DNA of 64,000 nucleotides from Kaiparowitsia implicata GSE-PSE-MK54-09C (GTDB lineage Bacteria > Cyanobacteriota > Cyanobacteriia > Elainellales > Elainellaceae), in assembly GCA_019359435.1 (NCBI GenBank), contig JAHHHI010000063.1:62001-126000 (forward strand). Reading direction: 5' to 3'. Positions 26,327-34,500 of this stretch are shown in pieces. The position numbers and the translations under genes were made by a program. The notes under the pieces are model-generated. The model was not told the DNA's origin. It saw nothing but the letters and a program-made list of their open reading frames with translations, and made no database searches. Positions within the stretch are counted from its first letter, which is position 1, and each line of letters starts with the position of its first letter.

Positions 26327-29300
26327 TCACAGGCCGTTGCCGATCAGAATAAACGGTGCCCAGTAGTAGGGATGAGCCAGGGAACCGCCCGCCACCAGAG
26401 GCTGGCCGGTTGCGGTCCTGATCAGCTCTATGGTGGCGCGATCGCCCCCTACGGCTGAGAAGTCCCCGGTAATCAGCGCATTTTGGGCCGCCTGCAATGC
26501 CTGGGCCTTGGTCATACCTTGGCCCAGGGCGTCGTAGAAGGCACTCATCAGCACCTGGGTGCCCTGGTCGCTGACCTTCCACAGCGAGGCCAGCACCGCC
26601 AGGGCACCGGCCTCCTGAATTTGGTAGCCCAGGCCGAGGATCTCCACGCCGCTGCCCAGCTGTGGGCTGCCCACGGCGGTTTCGCAGGCGCTGAGCACTA
26701 CCAGTTCCGCGTGGCTCAGGCTCCAGCTTTGGCGAATGGCTTCCAGGGTGACATGCTCACCACTGCCCATCACCACAAAGGATTGGCTAGGCTGGTTTTC
26801 CACCACTGCGCCGTGGGTGGCTAGGTGAATGATACTGTAACTGCCCAGGCGATTTTCTAGCTCCCTGCGACTAAAGCCCTGGTTCAGCAGCACGCTGGTG
26901 TTGGGCATCTGCTCGGCCAGGGCGTTGACCTCGGTTTCGGTGTAGGGCAGATCGCCAAAAGGAAACGTTGCCCCGCCCACATTCACCGTAAAGCTGCACT
27001 CGGCGCAGGCCGCCGCCAGTAGTCGCCGCCCCTCGGCATTGGGCACCTGGTCAAAGTTGGTCAACGAGGCTGCCGTGATGTGGCTGAGGCTGAAGCGCTG
27101 AGCCAGGTACTGCTCGCCATCGTGCAGCGCCGCCAGGGGCACATAGCGTAGGGCACCATCAGGAGCATAGAGCAGCGACTCAATGCCTGCCTGCTCTAGC
27201 TGAGGTTCGAGGGGGGCTACTAGCCAGGTATAGAGTTGCTGAGCCAGGGGTTGAATATCGCTGCGGGGGTCTTTGAGCGCCTGGCCAAAGGCAACAATTG
27301 CCCGGTTCAAGTCTTCGCCTTTGATGTCAATGGGGTAGCGCAGGGGTGGGCCATCGGCGGTAACCAGGACGAGTTCGAGGCGATCGGGCAAAATCAGCGG
27401 GTACAGCAGGGCGGTCTTTTGGGGTAGGCGGCGCAGGTTGTTTTGCAGGGCGCGATGTTGCCGCTCGATATCCAGGTTTTGCCCATCGGTTTCCTCGCGA
27501 ATGCTATCTAGTAGCTCCTTCACCTCTGTCAGGTCGAGAAAGGCGGTGAAGCGGCTTTGCGCATCGCCGTAGCGCTGGCGTAGGGTGGCGAGGCGCTGCT
27601 GTTGCTCTGGGCTAAGGCTGTCGTAGTCAGCGGTCTGCAGTTGGGCGAGTTCGTCGCTGTCGGCGATCACCTGGTCATAGAGGGCCAGTAGGTTAGTCTC
27701 CACTTGCCAGAAGGCGACGCCGCTGGCGGTGTCGGCGCTGCTGCGGACGCCCCGCAGGGATTCGTCAAGCTCCTGCACTTTCAGCAGATCGAGCACTCGC
27801 TGGGCTTCGAGGATGCGGTCCTGTTGCAGGAGCAGGTCGGCGAGGGTGCGGTAGGTGTCGGCGACGGTGTCGGTGAAGGATTGCTGAAGGCTGGGGCCGA
27901 GGCTGCGAATGTCGCCGCGAATGGATTCGCGCACATCAACGGAGGCTTTGAGAAAGGTGATAGCCAATTCGGTCTGTTCCTGCCTCCCTAAAACAAATCC
28001 GATATTGCCGAGCGAGTTGCCCTCCTCAGCCCGATGACCAATGTCGCGAAAGATGCCGAGCGATTGCTGAAAGAACTCTAGTGCCTTCGGATAATTGCCC
28101 AAACGGTCGTAGATAGTGCCGATATTGTTGAGCGAGCCGCCCTCTCCAAAGCGATTGCCAATCTCGCGGCTGATATCCAGCGATCGTTGGAAGAACTCTA
28201 GCGCTTTCGGATAGTCGCCCAAATGGTCGTAGACGCCGCCGATATTGCCGAGCGAGTTGGCTTCCCCAGAGCGATTGCTACTCGCACGACTGATATCTAG
28301 CGCTTGCTGGAAGAGTTCTAACGCTTTCGGATAGTTGTTTAAACGCTCGTAGATAGTGCCTATATTGTCGAGCGTGGTGCCCTCCCACGCAAGATTGCCA
28401 GCCTCGCGGAAGATAATCAACGCTTGCTCATAAAACTCCAGCGCCTTTGAATAGTCCCCTAAACTAAAGTAAAGTTGGCCAAAATTGCCCAGCGTGGTGC
28501 CCTCCGCCGCAGGATCACCAATCTCGCGGAAAATAATCAGCGCTTGCTGATAGAACTCTAGCGCTCTCGAATAGTCCCCGAAATTCGAGTAGACTACGCC
28601 AATACCGGTGAGCGTGGTGCCTTCACCAGCGCGATCGCCAATCTCACGGGAAATAACCAGCGCTTGCTGATAGAACTCTAGCGCTTTCGGGTAGTCACCC
28701 AAACGATAGTAGGTCAAGCCGATACCGGTAAGGGTAGTGCCTTCACCAGCACGATCGCCGATTTCATGAAAAATATTGAGCGCTTGCTGATAGGACTCCA
28801 GCGCTTTCGGATAATTACTCAAATTAGAGTAAATGATGCCAATATTGCTGAGCGTGGTGCCCTCCCCTATATGGTCACCCATCTCGCGACGAAGAGCCAA
28901 CTCTTGTTGAAAAAACTCCAGCGCTTTTGGATAATCGCCCAAACGGTCGTACATACTGCCGATATTGTTGAGCGTGAGAACCTCCCTTGCGCGATCGCCA
29001 ATCTCACGGACAATCGCCAAATGTTGCTCATGGAAGTCAATGGCTTGGCGATAGTTTCCTAGATTGCGGTAAGCAATGCCCAAATTCCTCAGGGCACGAC
29101 CTTCGCCGCCACGATCCTGGATATCTCGATAAATCGCTAGTGCCTGTTCCCAGGACTGCAGCGCCTCCCGAAACTGGCTGATGTTGAACTGCTGAATGCC
29201 CTGCTGCAACAGCCGATCCGCCTCGGCTTTGCGCGCCTCGGCACTCTGGGCCACTGCGGCGGGCATCAGATCTCTGGGTTCTTTAGAGAATCCAGGGATC

Positions 29301-29365
29301 TCGGCGAGAGGTACCATTACCGCCGTAACCGCAACCAAACCCAACCACTTCGCGGCACAACGCAT
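26327..29365 (-). CDS. secreted TPR-CHAT (caspase-like) protein
   Basis: A 1012-residue paralogue. The signal peptide (MRCAAKWLGLVAVTAVMVPL, ending AVAQS) is nearly identical to that of the 2885 gene. Ten or eleven TPRs of 40 residues cover residues 55-480. A helical linker (about 520-660) leads to CHAT, with His851 in HLATHG and Cys894 in LSACET. The TPR part resembles the 19608 protein (LGDYPKALEF pattern), while the CHAT part resembles the 5661 protein, which suggests past shuffling between paralogues. It has the conserved GGAG-N3-TTGCCCC leader and regulon promoter. An exported protease with unknown substrate. Confidence 0.88.
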   Translation of the reverse strand: MRCAAKWLGLVAVTAVMVPLAEIPGFSKEPRDLMPAAVAQSAEARKAEADRLLQQGIQQFNISQFREALQSWEQALAIYRDIQDRGGEGRALRNLGIAYRNLGNYRQAIDFHEQHLAIVREIGDRAREVLTLNNIGSMYDRLGDYPKALEFFQQELALRREMGDHIGEGTTLSNIGIIYSNLSNYPKALESYQQALNIFHEIGDRAGEGTTLTGIGLTYYRLGDYPKALEFYQQALVISREIGDRAGEGTTLTGIGVVYSNFGDYSRALEFYQQALIIFREIGDPAAEGTTLGNFGQLYFSLGDYSKALEFYEQALIIFREAGNLAWEGTTLDNIGTIYERLNNYPKALELFQQALDISRASSNRSGEANSLGNIGGVYDHLGDYPKALEFFQRSLDISREIGNRFGEGGSLNNIGTIYDRLGNYPKALEFFQQSLGIFRDIGHRAEEGNSLGNIGFVLGRQEQTELAITFLKASVDVRESIRGDIRSLGPSLQQSFTDTVADTYRTLADLLLQQDRILEAQRVLDLLKVQELDESLRGVRSSADTASGVAFWQVETNLLALYDQVIADSDELAQLQTADYDSLSPEQQQRLATLRQRYGDAQSRFTAFLDLTEVKELLDSIREETDGQNLDIERQHRALQNNLRRLPQKTALLYPLILPDRLELVLVTADGPPLRYPIDIKGEDLNRAIVAFGQALKDPRSDIQPLAQQLYTWLVAPLEPQLEQAGIESLLYAPDGALRYVPLAALHDGEQYLAQRFSLSHITAASLTNFDQVPNAEGRRLLAAACAECSFTVNVGGATFPFGDLPYTETEVNALAEQMPNTSVLLNQGFSRRELENRLGSYSIIHLATHGAVVENQPSQSFVVMGSGEHVTLEAIRQSWSLSHAELVVLSACETAVGSPQLGSGVEILGLGYQIQEAGALAVLASLWKVSDQGTQVLMSAFYDALGQGMTKAQALQAAQNALITGDFSAVGGDRATIELIRTATGQPLVAGGSLAHPYYWAPFILIGNGL
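29268..29301. repeat. imperfect palindrome in the signal-peptide coding region
   Basis: AGATCTCTGGGTTCT (29268-29282) pairs with AGAATCCAGGGATCT (29287-29301) except at two positions. It is the third positional copy of the palindromes at 5463 and 15475. Confidence 0.65.
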
Positions 29366-29406
29366 CGGGGCAACGCTCCATTCTGAGGTGACATCACTAA
29401 CATCAC

Positions 29407-29436
29407 TATATAGGTCTCACCCCGACGAACTTATTC
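29407..29436 (-). promoter_or_regulatory. GAATAAG-N17-TATATA promoter-like element
   Basis: GAATAAG at 29430-29436, 17 bases, TATATA at 29407-29412 on the minus strand, 42 bp before the ATG at 29365. It is the last copy of the element in the window. Confidence 0.65.
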
Positions 29437-29542
29437 ACCTTTATGAAAACTTCCTCGCCCAGCAGCTTTATCCACAACCCCATCTAGGCCCTCCTCCTCC
29501 ACCCATATCAGTCGGCCTGAAGGCGCTGCCCCAGCCAAAGTC

Positions 29543-30082
29543 TCAACCTCTTGGAGTCTCAATGTCAAAGACAACGGCGTATTCAGCCAGGGGAGCCAGA
29601 CGATGCAAGGCTCTCAGATGCGCATCGGCATCGTTGCGACGCCGAAACCGAGCCACCACCCGGCGCTGCATTTCAGGTAAATGCTGAATAATGCACCAGG
29701 GGTGCAACTGCTGACTATACGCCGTAGGCGGACTTACAGCATGGGCCACAGACGAATAGCACTGCCGCCCAGTCAGGCGATGCGCATCCTGCTCAGACAA
29801 TTCCGCCCGCTGGCTAGATACAACCTTCGCCGCAAGAGCAGCACTATCACAATTCAAAGCCCGCTCAATCTTGCCCAATAGCTCCGACGCCTCCCTATCG
29901 GTCGGATGTAAAGCCCAGGCATTGAGGGGAATAGGGAGATAGGTCAGTCGATAGGACTTGCCACTCTTGCGATGCACAATCCAAACAGCCTGCCGAGGTA
30001 GCTTTTGCAGGCGATCGCCCTGGTTTGCCAGTGCCGCTCGAATGCGTTTGATATCGGCCATCACTCGGTGTCCTTGGCTCAC
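29543..30082 (-). CDS. hypothetical protein
   Basis: About 179 residues from GTG 30082, chosen because GGAGG lies 8 bases upstream; a TTG 15 bases earlier and an ATG 21 bases later are also in frame. The N-terminal part (ADIKRIRAALANQGDRLQKL, then a beta-rich RKSGKSYRLTYLP) is basic. The C-terminal part is rich in histidine and arginine. I do not recognise a family. It is last in a three-gene minus-strand group with two small genes of a plasmid-like region and may be a plasmid accessory gene. Confidence 0.5.
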   Translation of the reverse strand: MSQGHRVMADIKRIRAALANQGDRLQKLPRQAVWIVHRKSGKSYRLTYLPIPLNAWALHPTDREASELLGKIERALNCDSAALAAKVVSSQRAELSEQDAHRLTGRQCYSSVAHAVSPPTAYSQQLHPWCIIQHLPEMQRRVVARFRRRNDADAHLRALHRLAPLAEYAVVFDIETPRG

Positions 30083-30181
30083 TTGACTGTCCTCCAAGAG
30101 GCTTCATTTCAATGCAGTTGATGCCACCCTAGCCAGAGAAGATTTGCCAAAACAGAGCACGGTGATATTGACAATTTTGGG

Positions 30182-30493
30182 TTAAGTGTGATCGTCTTCC
30201 TGCTCAACGGAGCAGAGTGCCTGCTGTAGGTCTGCCGGAATCTGGTCAAAGTTGTCGAGCAAAAAATCCATCAGGGCCAGATGGCGCAGGTCAATGGGGG
30301 TGGGGCGACGATAGCTGCGACCTTTGCGAAACCAGCCCCGCACAGTCGAGACCGACCGGGAGCAGATTGCGGCCATGTCTTCTTGGCTGACCTGCCACTT
30401 GGCGTAAAACCGCTGGGGCGTCATGCCCAACTGGCAATAGCTGTACCGCTCGATTAGGTGCTGTTCGCGGAGAGAAAGCGGACGGGGATTCAT
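30182..30493 (-). CDS. small helix-turn-helix protein
   Basis: A 103-residue protein. A helix-turn-helix is visible at about residues 33-58 (VSQEDMAAICSRSVSTVRGW, followed by a basic loop), consistent with DNA binding. The C-terminal part is helical (LALMDFLLDNFDQIPADLQQAL). Its start overlaps the end of the upstream gene by four bases, indicating coupling. It is probably a regulator of the surrounding plasmid-like genes; the target is unknown. Confidence 0.6.
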   Translation of the reverse strand: MNPRPLSLREQHLIERYSYCQLGMTPQRFYAKWQVSQEDMAAICSRSVSTVRGWFRKGRSYRRPTPIDLRHLALMDFLLDNFDQIPADLQQALCSVEQEDDHT

Positions 30494-30852
30494 CGGGTAG
30501 CCTCTTGATCGAATGGTTCGAGTTCGTCTTCCCAGGCGATATCGGCCTTGACCCAGGCGGCACTGGGGGAACTGCAGTCAAGCCAGATCAGGTAGCACCA
30601 TCGCCAGCGGCGGCTATGGGGTGCATAGCTGTAGAACCGGCCTATGACCAAGCCCCAATCGGTCGCGTTGCCGTGGGAAACCCAGCAAAGGCGATCGCCG
30701 TAATGGAAGTGGGGCGTTTCGACATTGGGGAAGGCGACAGGCAGGTCAGTTGCGGATGGGAGGTGCAAATGGCCAGGGTTAAAGGCATACCAAGAGGCTT
30801 GGTGGATTACCTGAAGCTGGCGCGATCGCCGATGTGGAAAGGGTTGAGCCAT
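30490..30852 (-). CDS. hypothetical protein
   Basis: About 120 residues from ATG 30852, preferred because AGGAGG stands 10 bases before it; an earlier in-frame ATG at 30903 has no such site. The protein is rich in tryptophan, histidine and tyrosine (FHYGDRLCWVSHG, RRWRWCYLIWLD), a composition typical of small beta-barrel proteins. I do not recognise a family. It is first of the coupled pair with the helix-turn-helix gene. Confidence 0.5.
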   Translation of the reverse strand: MAQPFPHRRSRQLQVIHQASWYAFNPGHLHLPSATDLPVAFPNVETPHFHYGDRLCWVSHGNATDWGLVIGRFYSYAPHSRRWRWCYLIWLDCSSPSAAWVKADIAWEDELEPFDQEATR

Positions 30853-30947
30853 AGGGATGGCACCTCCTGGGTGCTGGCGAAGGTCAGCCTGGCCGCTAAA
30901 CAAGGCTGAGGCGACTGAACTAGCGAATATGCTTATCTATATTAGTT

Positions 30948-30974
30948 TAATCTACTCTAATCTAGAGTAGATTA
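30948..30974. promoter_or_regulatory. perfect 12-bp inverted repeat, probable operator
   Basis: TAATCTACTCTA, three bases, TAGAGTAGATTA. It lies in an AT-rich spacer between the leftward genes ending at 30852 and the rightward ribbon-helix-helix gene at 31028. Symmetry and position fit an operator for one of the small DNA-binding proteins beside it. Confidence 0.6.
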
Positions 30975-31027
30975 CCCTTATTTGCAACGCTTCACCTAGG
31001 CTTGCTCTAGAGCTAGATAGAGCGGTT

Positions 31028-31189
31028 ATGACTACCCAGAAGCGCCAGACCAGCATTTACCTGCCAGACCCGATGAGGGATGCCATTCAGGCGATCGCCG
31101 ATAGAGAGCAGCGATCGTTTACGTTTGTAGTTGAAATGCTGTTGAGGGAGGCTTTAGAGGCGAGGGATGCCACTGGGAAGAGGAGCTAA
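31028..31189 (+). CDS. small ribbon-helix-helix protein
   Basis: A 53-residue frame from ATG 31028 to TAA 31187-31189. The QTSIYLPDPMRDAIQAIADR pattern (beta strand, then helix) followed by SFTFVVEMLLREALE is typical of Arc/CopG-type ribbon-helix-helix repressors. These bind DNA as dimers and often control plasmid copy number or toxin-antitoxin operons. It lies 53 bp from a perfect inverted repeat that may be its operator. No partner toxin is adjacent. Confidence 0.7.
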   Translation: MTTQKRQTSIYLPDPMRDAIQAIADREQRSFTFVVEMLLREALEARDATGKRS

Positions 31190-31254
31190 GTGAACCTACT
31201 TAGCCAGGACGTTTAGCGATTATCAAACTTGCAGCAGGAGGGTCTCTGGCAAGC

Positions 31255-31581
31255 TCAGGACTCACCCTTGTCTGATCGCTCCCATTCCAGGGTGATTTCT
31301 AAGTTGGCTTTGCCGGAGCCTTTGACGATCACGGCGGTCAGTTGCCCAGACTCGATTGCCAGCTCCATGCCAAATTTCACGGTCGCTTTTTTGGGTCTGG
31401 CTTTTTGAATGGGAGTGGCAATCATTTGCACGACTCCCTCAATCGCATCGGCGACAGGCTGAAATTGCTTAGGATCAAAGCTGACGTCTTCTCGCCCGGT
31501 TTGGGTGACCTCAAATTTGACCGTTGCGCCGTTGGGTAGTTGTACGGGCACGGTGTCGTTGTGAGAGTCTGTGAAGCTCAT
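31255..31581 (-). CDS. Trypco1 (trypsin-co-occurring domain 1) protein
   Basis: A 108-residue protein of the CU044_2847 / Trypco1 family. Hallmarks are VQLPNGATVKFEV at the start, the KKATVKFGMELAIESGQLTAV core and the final LEITLEWERS strand. The family is known for occurring beside trypsin-fold proteases in predicted conflict systems. That is the case here: its start codon overlaps the stop of the trypsin-NACHT-HEAT-TIR gene by four bases (ATGA). It is probably a regulatory or substrate partner of that protease. No secretion signal is present, so it should act in the cytoplasm. Confidence 0.8.
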   Translation of the reverse strand: MSFTDSHNDTVPVQLPNGATVKFEVTQTGREDVSFDPKQFQPVADAIEGVVQMIATPIQKARPKKATVKFGMELAIESGQLTAVIVKGSGKANLEITLEWERSDKGES

Positions 31582-34500
31582 CCAGGGGTCTCCTTAGGGT
31601 TGTGGTCGGATAATTGGCCTGCTCTTGGGGCGTTGCGTCTCAATTCAAGCGCAATTTCGCGGATGCCTTCGGCAATCTCCAGAAAGGCTTCGTCTGGATT
31701 TTGCCAGGTGGTGACAGGCTGGTGGTTTTTGGGCAGCATATCGAGTTGGCTAAAGGGGGCACCCTGCCAGTCTACGGGGCGCAGCAAGATGGGGATGACG
31801 CGGGCCTCGCCGGACTGGTGCCGCTCCATGGCGCGCTGGATTTCGAGGTGGTAGCAGGTGTCGTCGGCGAGGGAGTTAGCGCTGATCAGTAGCAGAATGA
31901 TGTCGGCGGTGTTGAGCTGCTGATGGATGGTTTGGGTGCGATCGTCGCCGGGAAGAATTTGGTGACTGCTCCAACTGGTGATGACGCCCTGACGTTCGAG
32001 CAGGGTGAGGTGGTTGGCTAATTGGATTTGTAAGACTTCGTCAGCGGCAGCGTAGGAAACGTAGAGGGAGATAGTGTTGCCTTGGGGGATGATATTCTTA
32101 AGGATTTCGTAGTTGTAAAACTGGCAGTGGTTTTGAATGGCAATGAGAGCACGAAATGCATCTTGTCCAGGGGAGAACGGTGAACCAGAAGAGGTTGGTA
32201 TTAGAGTAAGAAGTTCTGGCAAGGCGTAGGCTGCCAGATCACCTTTTATATTTTGCAATGCTGGCCCAGCCTTTACATGGCCATATTGAAGAGCTACCAG
32301 TAACCAATCGATAGCTGCTTTATTATTCATTTGCCCTAGAGCTTCTGCCGCCTCTCTTCTAACATCAGGGCTTTTATCAAAATCAAGAGCTTCGGATAGC
32401 TTGATTTCAATCTCATCGCCTATTTGGTCTGATGATTCTATTGCTCTCAAAAGGAGATCGTGATTATCATCTTGAAAGGCTTTAAGCAGTTCAGAAACAA
32501 CTTTTTCTCTATTCAGATTCCTTAGCGACCATAGTGCGATAATTTTCATTCCATAATTCATGTTATTGCTTTCGTCTTTAAGGCAATTAATCAACAGACA
32601 AATAGCTTCATCGTCGTCTAATTCCTCTAATCCATTTATCCTGCGAAGATAAAGATCTTCATCATGAATGTCTTTTGTTAAATCATCGGGTTCTGCTTCG
32701 CCATCTTTTTTAGCTAATGCCTGTTCTATTTTTAGACGTACGTCATCATCTTTTTCATCATCAAGAGCATTAGTTAGTGTGATAATGGCTGCTTTGCCAC
32801 CCAGCTCTCCCAGTGCTTTTACTGCAACCAGGCGAACATCAGCGTTTTTGTCCTTAAGAGCATTGATTAATTCGGGGATAGCATCTTTATTGCCAATTTC
32901 GGCTAATGCTAATGATGCGATAAAACGAACATAGGAACTTTCATCATTAAGAGCTTCTTTTAGAACAGGAGTTGCTGCGTCATTACTTAAGCTAACCAAT
33001 AAAGAAAATATCTCTTCTATTTTGTTAGAAAGTCCATGGGATAACTCTTCCTTGAGAATTTTGAACAACTCAGGAATAATTTCTTCATTCCCCAACGCTT
33101 CTAATACATGTGCAGCGCTTCTGCAAACATTGAGGTTCTCGTCTTGAAGGAACTTGAGCAACTCTGGGATAGCCGTCTCGCTTTTCAGTTCCTCCAGCGC
33201 TCTTTCTGCGCGAGAAAGGACATGATTATCTTGATCCTTAAAAGCTTTCAATAATCCAGAAATAGCTTCTTCACCACCCAAATTCCCTAACACTTCCACG
33301 GCTCTACTGCGAACATCGGAATCTTCATGCTCATCCAGAATTTTAATCAATCCAGGGATAGCTTCTTCACTGCCCAGTTCTTGTAGCGCTCTTTCCGCTT
33401 CCCAGTGAAGTTCCTCATCTTCAAGACCTTTAAGTAATTCAGGAATAGCTGCTTCAGATCCCAATCTCCCTAGCGCTAATGAAGCACTAAAGCGAACAGA
33501 AGGATCACCATCTTCTCTAAGAGCTGTAATTAGATCAGGAATAGCTACCTCATCGCCTAACTTGTCTAATGCTTGCACCACCATCTTGCGAACATTAGCA
33601 TCTTTATCTTTAAGATCTCTAAGCAAATCTTCAGTAAGTACATTGCCGCCTAGATCTACCACTACAGCTGCTATACTAAAAGGCTCATGAGGACGAACTT
33701 CTTCCACTGCTTGTTTAAGTGCAGATATAGCTACCTGACTACCGAGTTTTGCTAACGCTTCTGCTGCGCTCCTAGATATATGAGAATCCTGACTCTTGAT
33801 TGCTTCACACAATTTAGGAACTACTCCATCAGTTTGTGCTGCTTCTAGTGATTTTACCTTTAACCAATTAGGTAGCTTTAAGTCGCTTACCAACTCAACT
33901 GCTTGCTTCTGAAATCTGAGATTTACCTTTCCTACCAATTTTGCCCCTAGCATCAAATCTACTTCGATTGCCAGCCTTACCACTCGCAATGCTTGGCCTT
34001 CGTCACTCACCAGTGCCAGCAGCAGAGCAATGGGCTCTGTCCACTTCAAGTAGTTAAGATAGTCTTGCTTTAGTTGGTCATCGGTCAGGTTGGGTAATAA
34101 CTTGAGGATGTATTCTGCGGCGTAATATTCCTGAATTAGTTGGTGGCGAAACTCAATGTGTTCTTCAAAGTTGGGCTGAATAACAGGTTGGATTAGGTGA
34201 TATTTCAGCAGGTCTGTGAGCCAGCGCTCGGCACACTCTCTGGGATTTGCCCTGCCCGCTTGTTGTAAATATGCCGTTAAACAGTCTTCTGCTTCCTCCC
34301 TGGGGACAGATAGCTCACGATCGATTAAAGTTTTTCCCTGCATCATGACAAATGCCAGATGACGTAGCAGGCTAGGCCACTGGTCCCTTGAATCAACAGG
34401 AGCATCTTCCTGAATAGCTTGATGCTCGTCAGCTCCATGATCATAAAGCTGAGTAAATTCGCGAAAGGCAAGCCCGAGGTTCTCAGGTAGTTTTGGGGTT

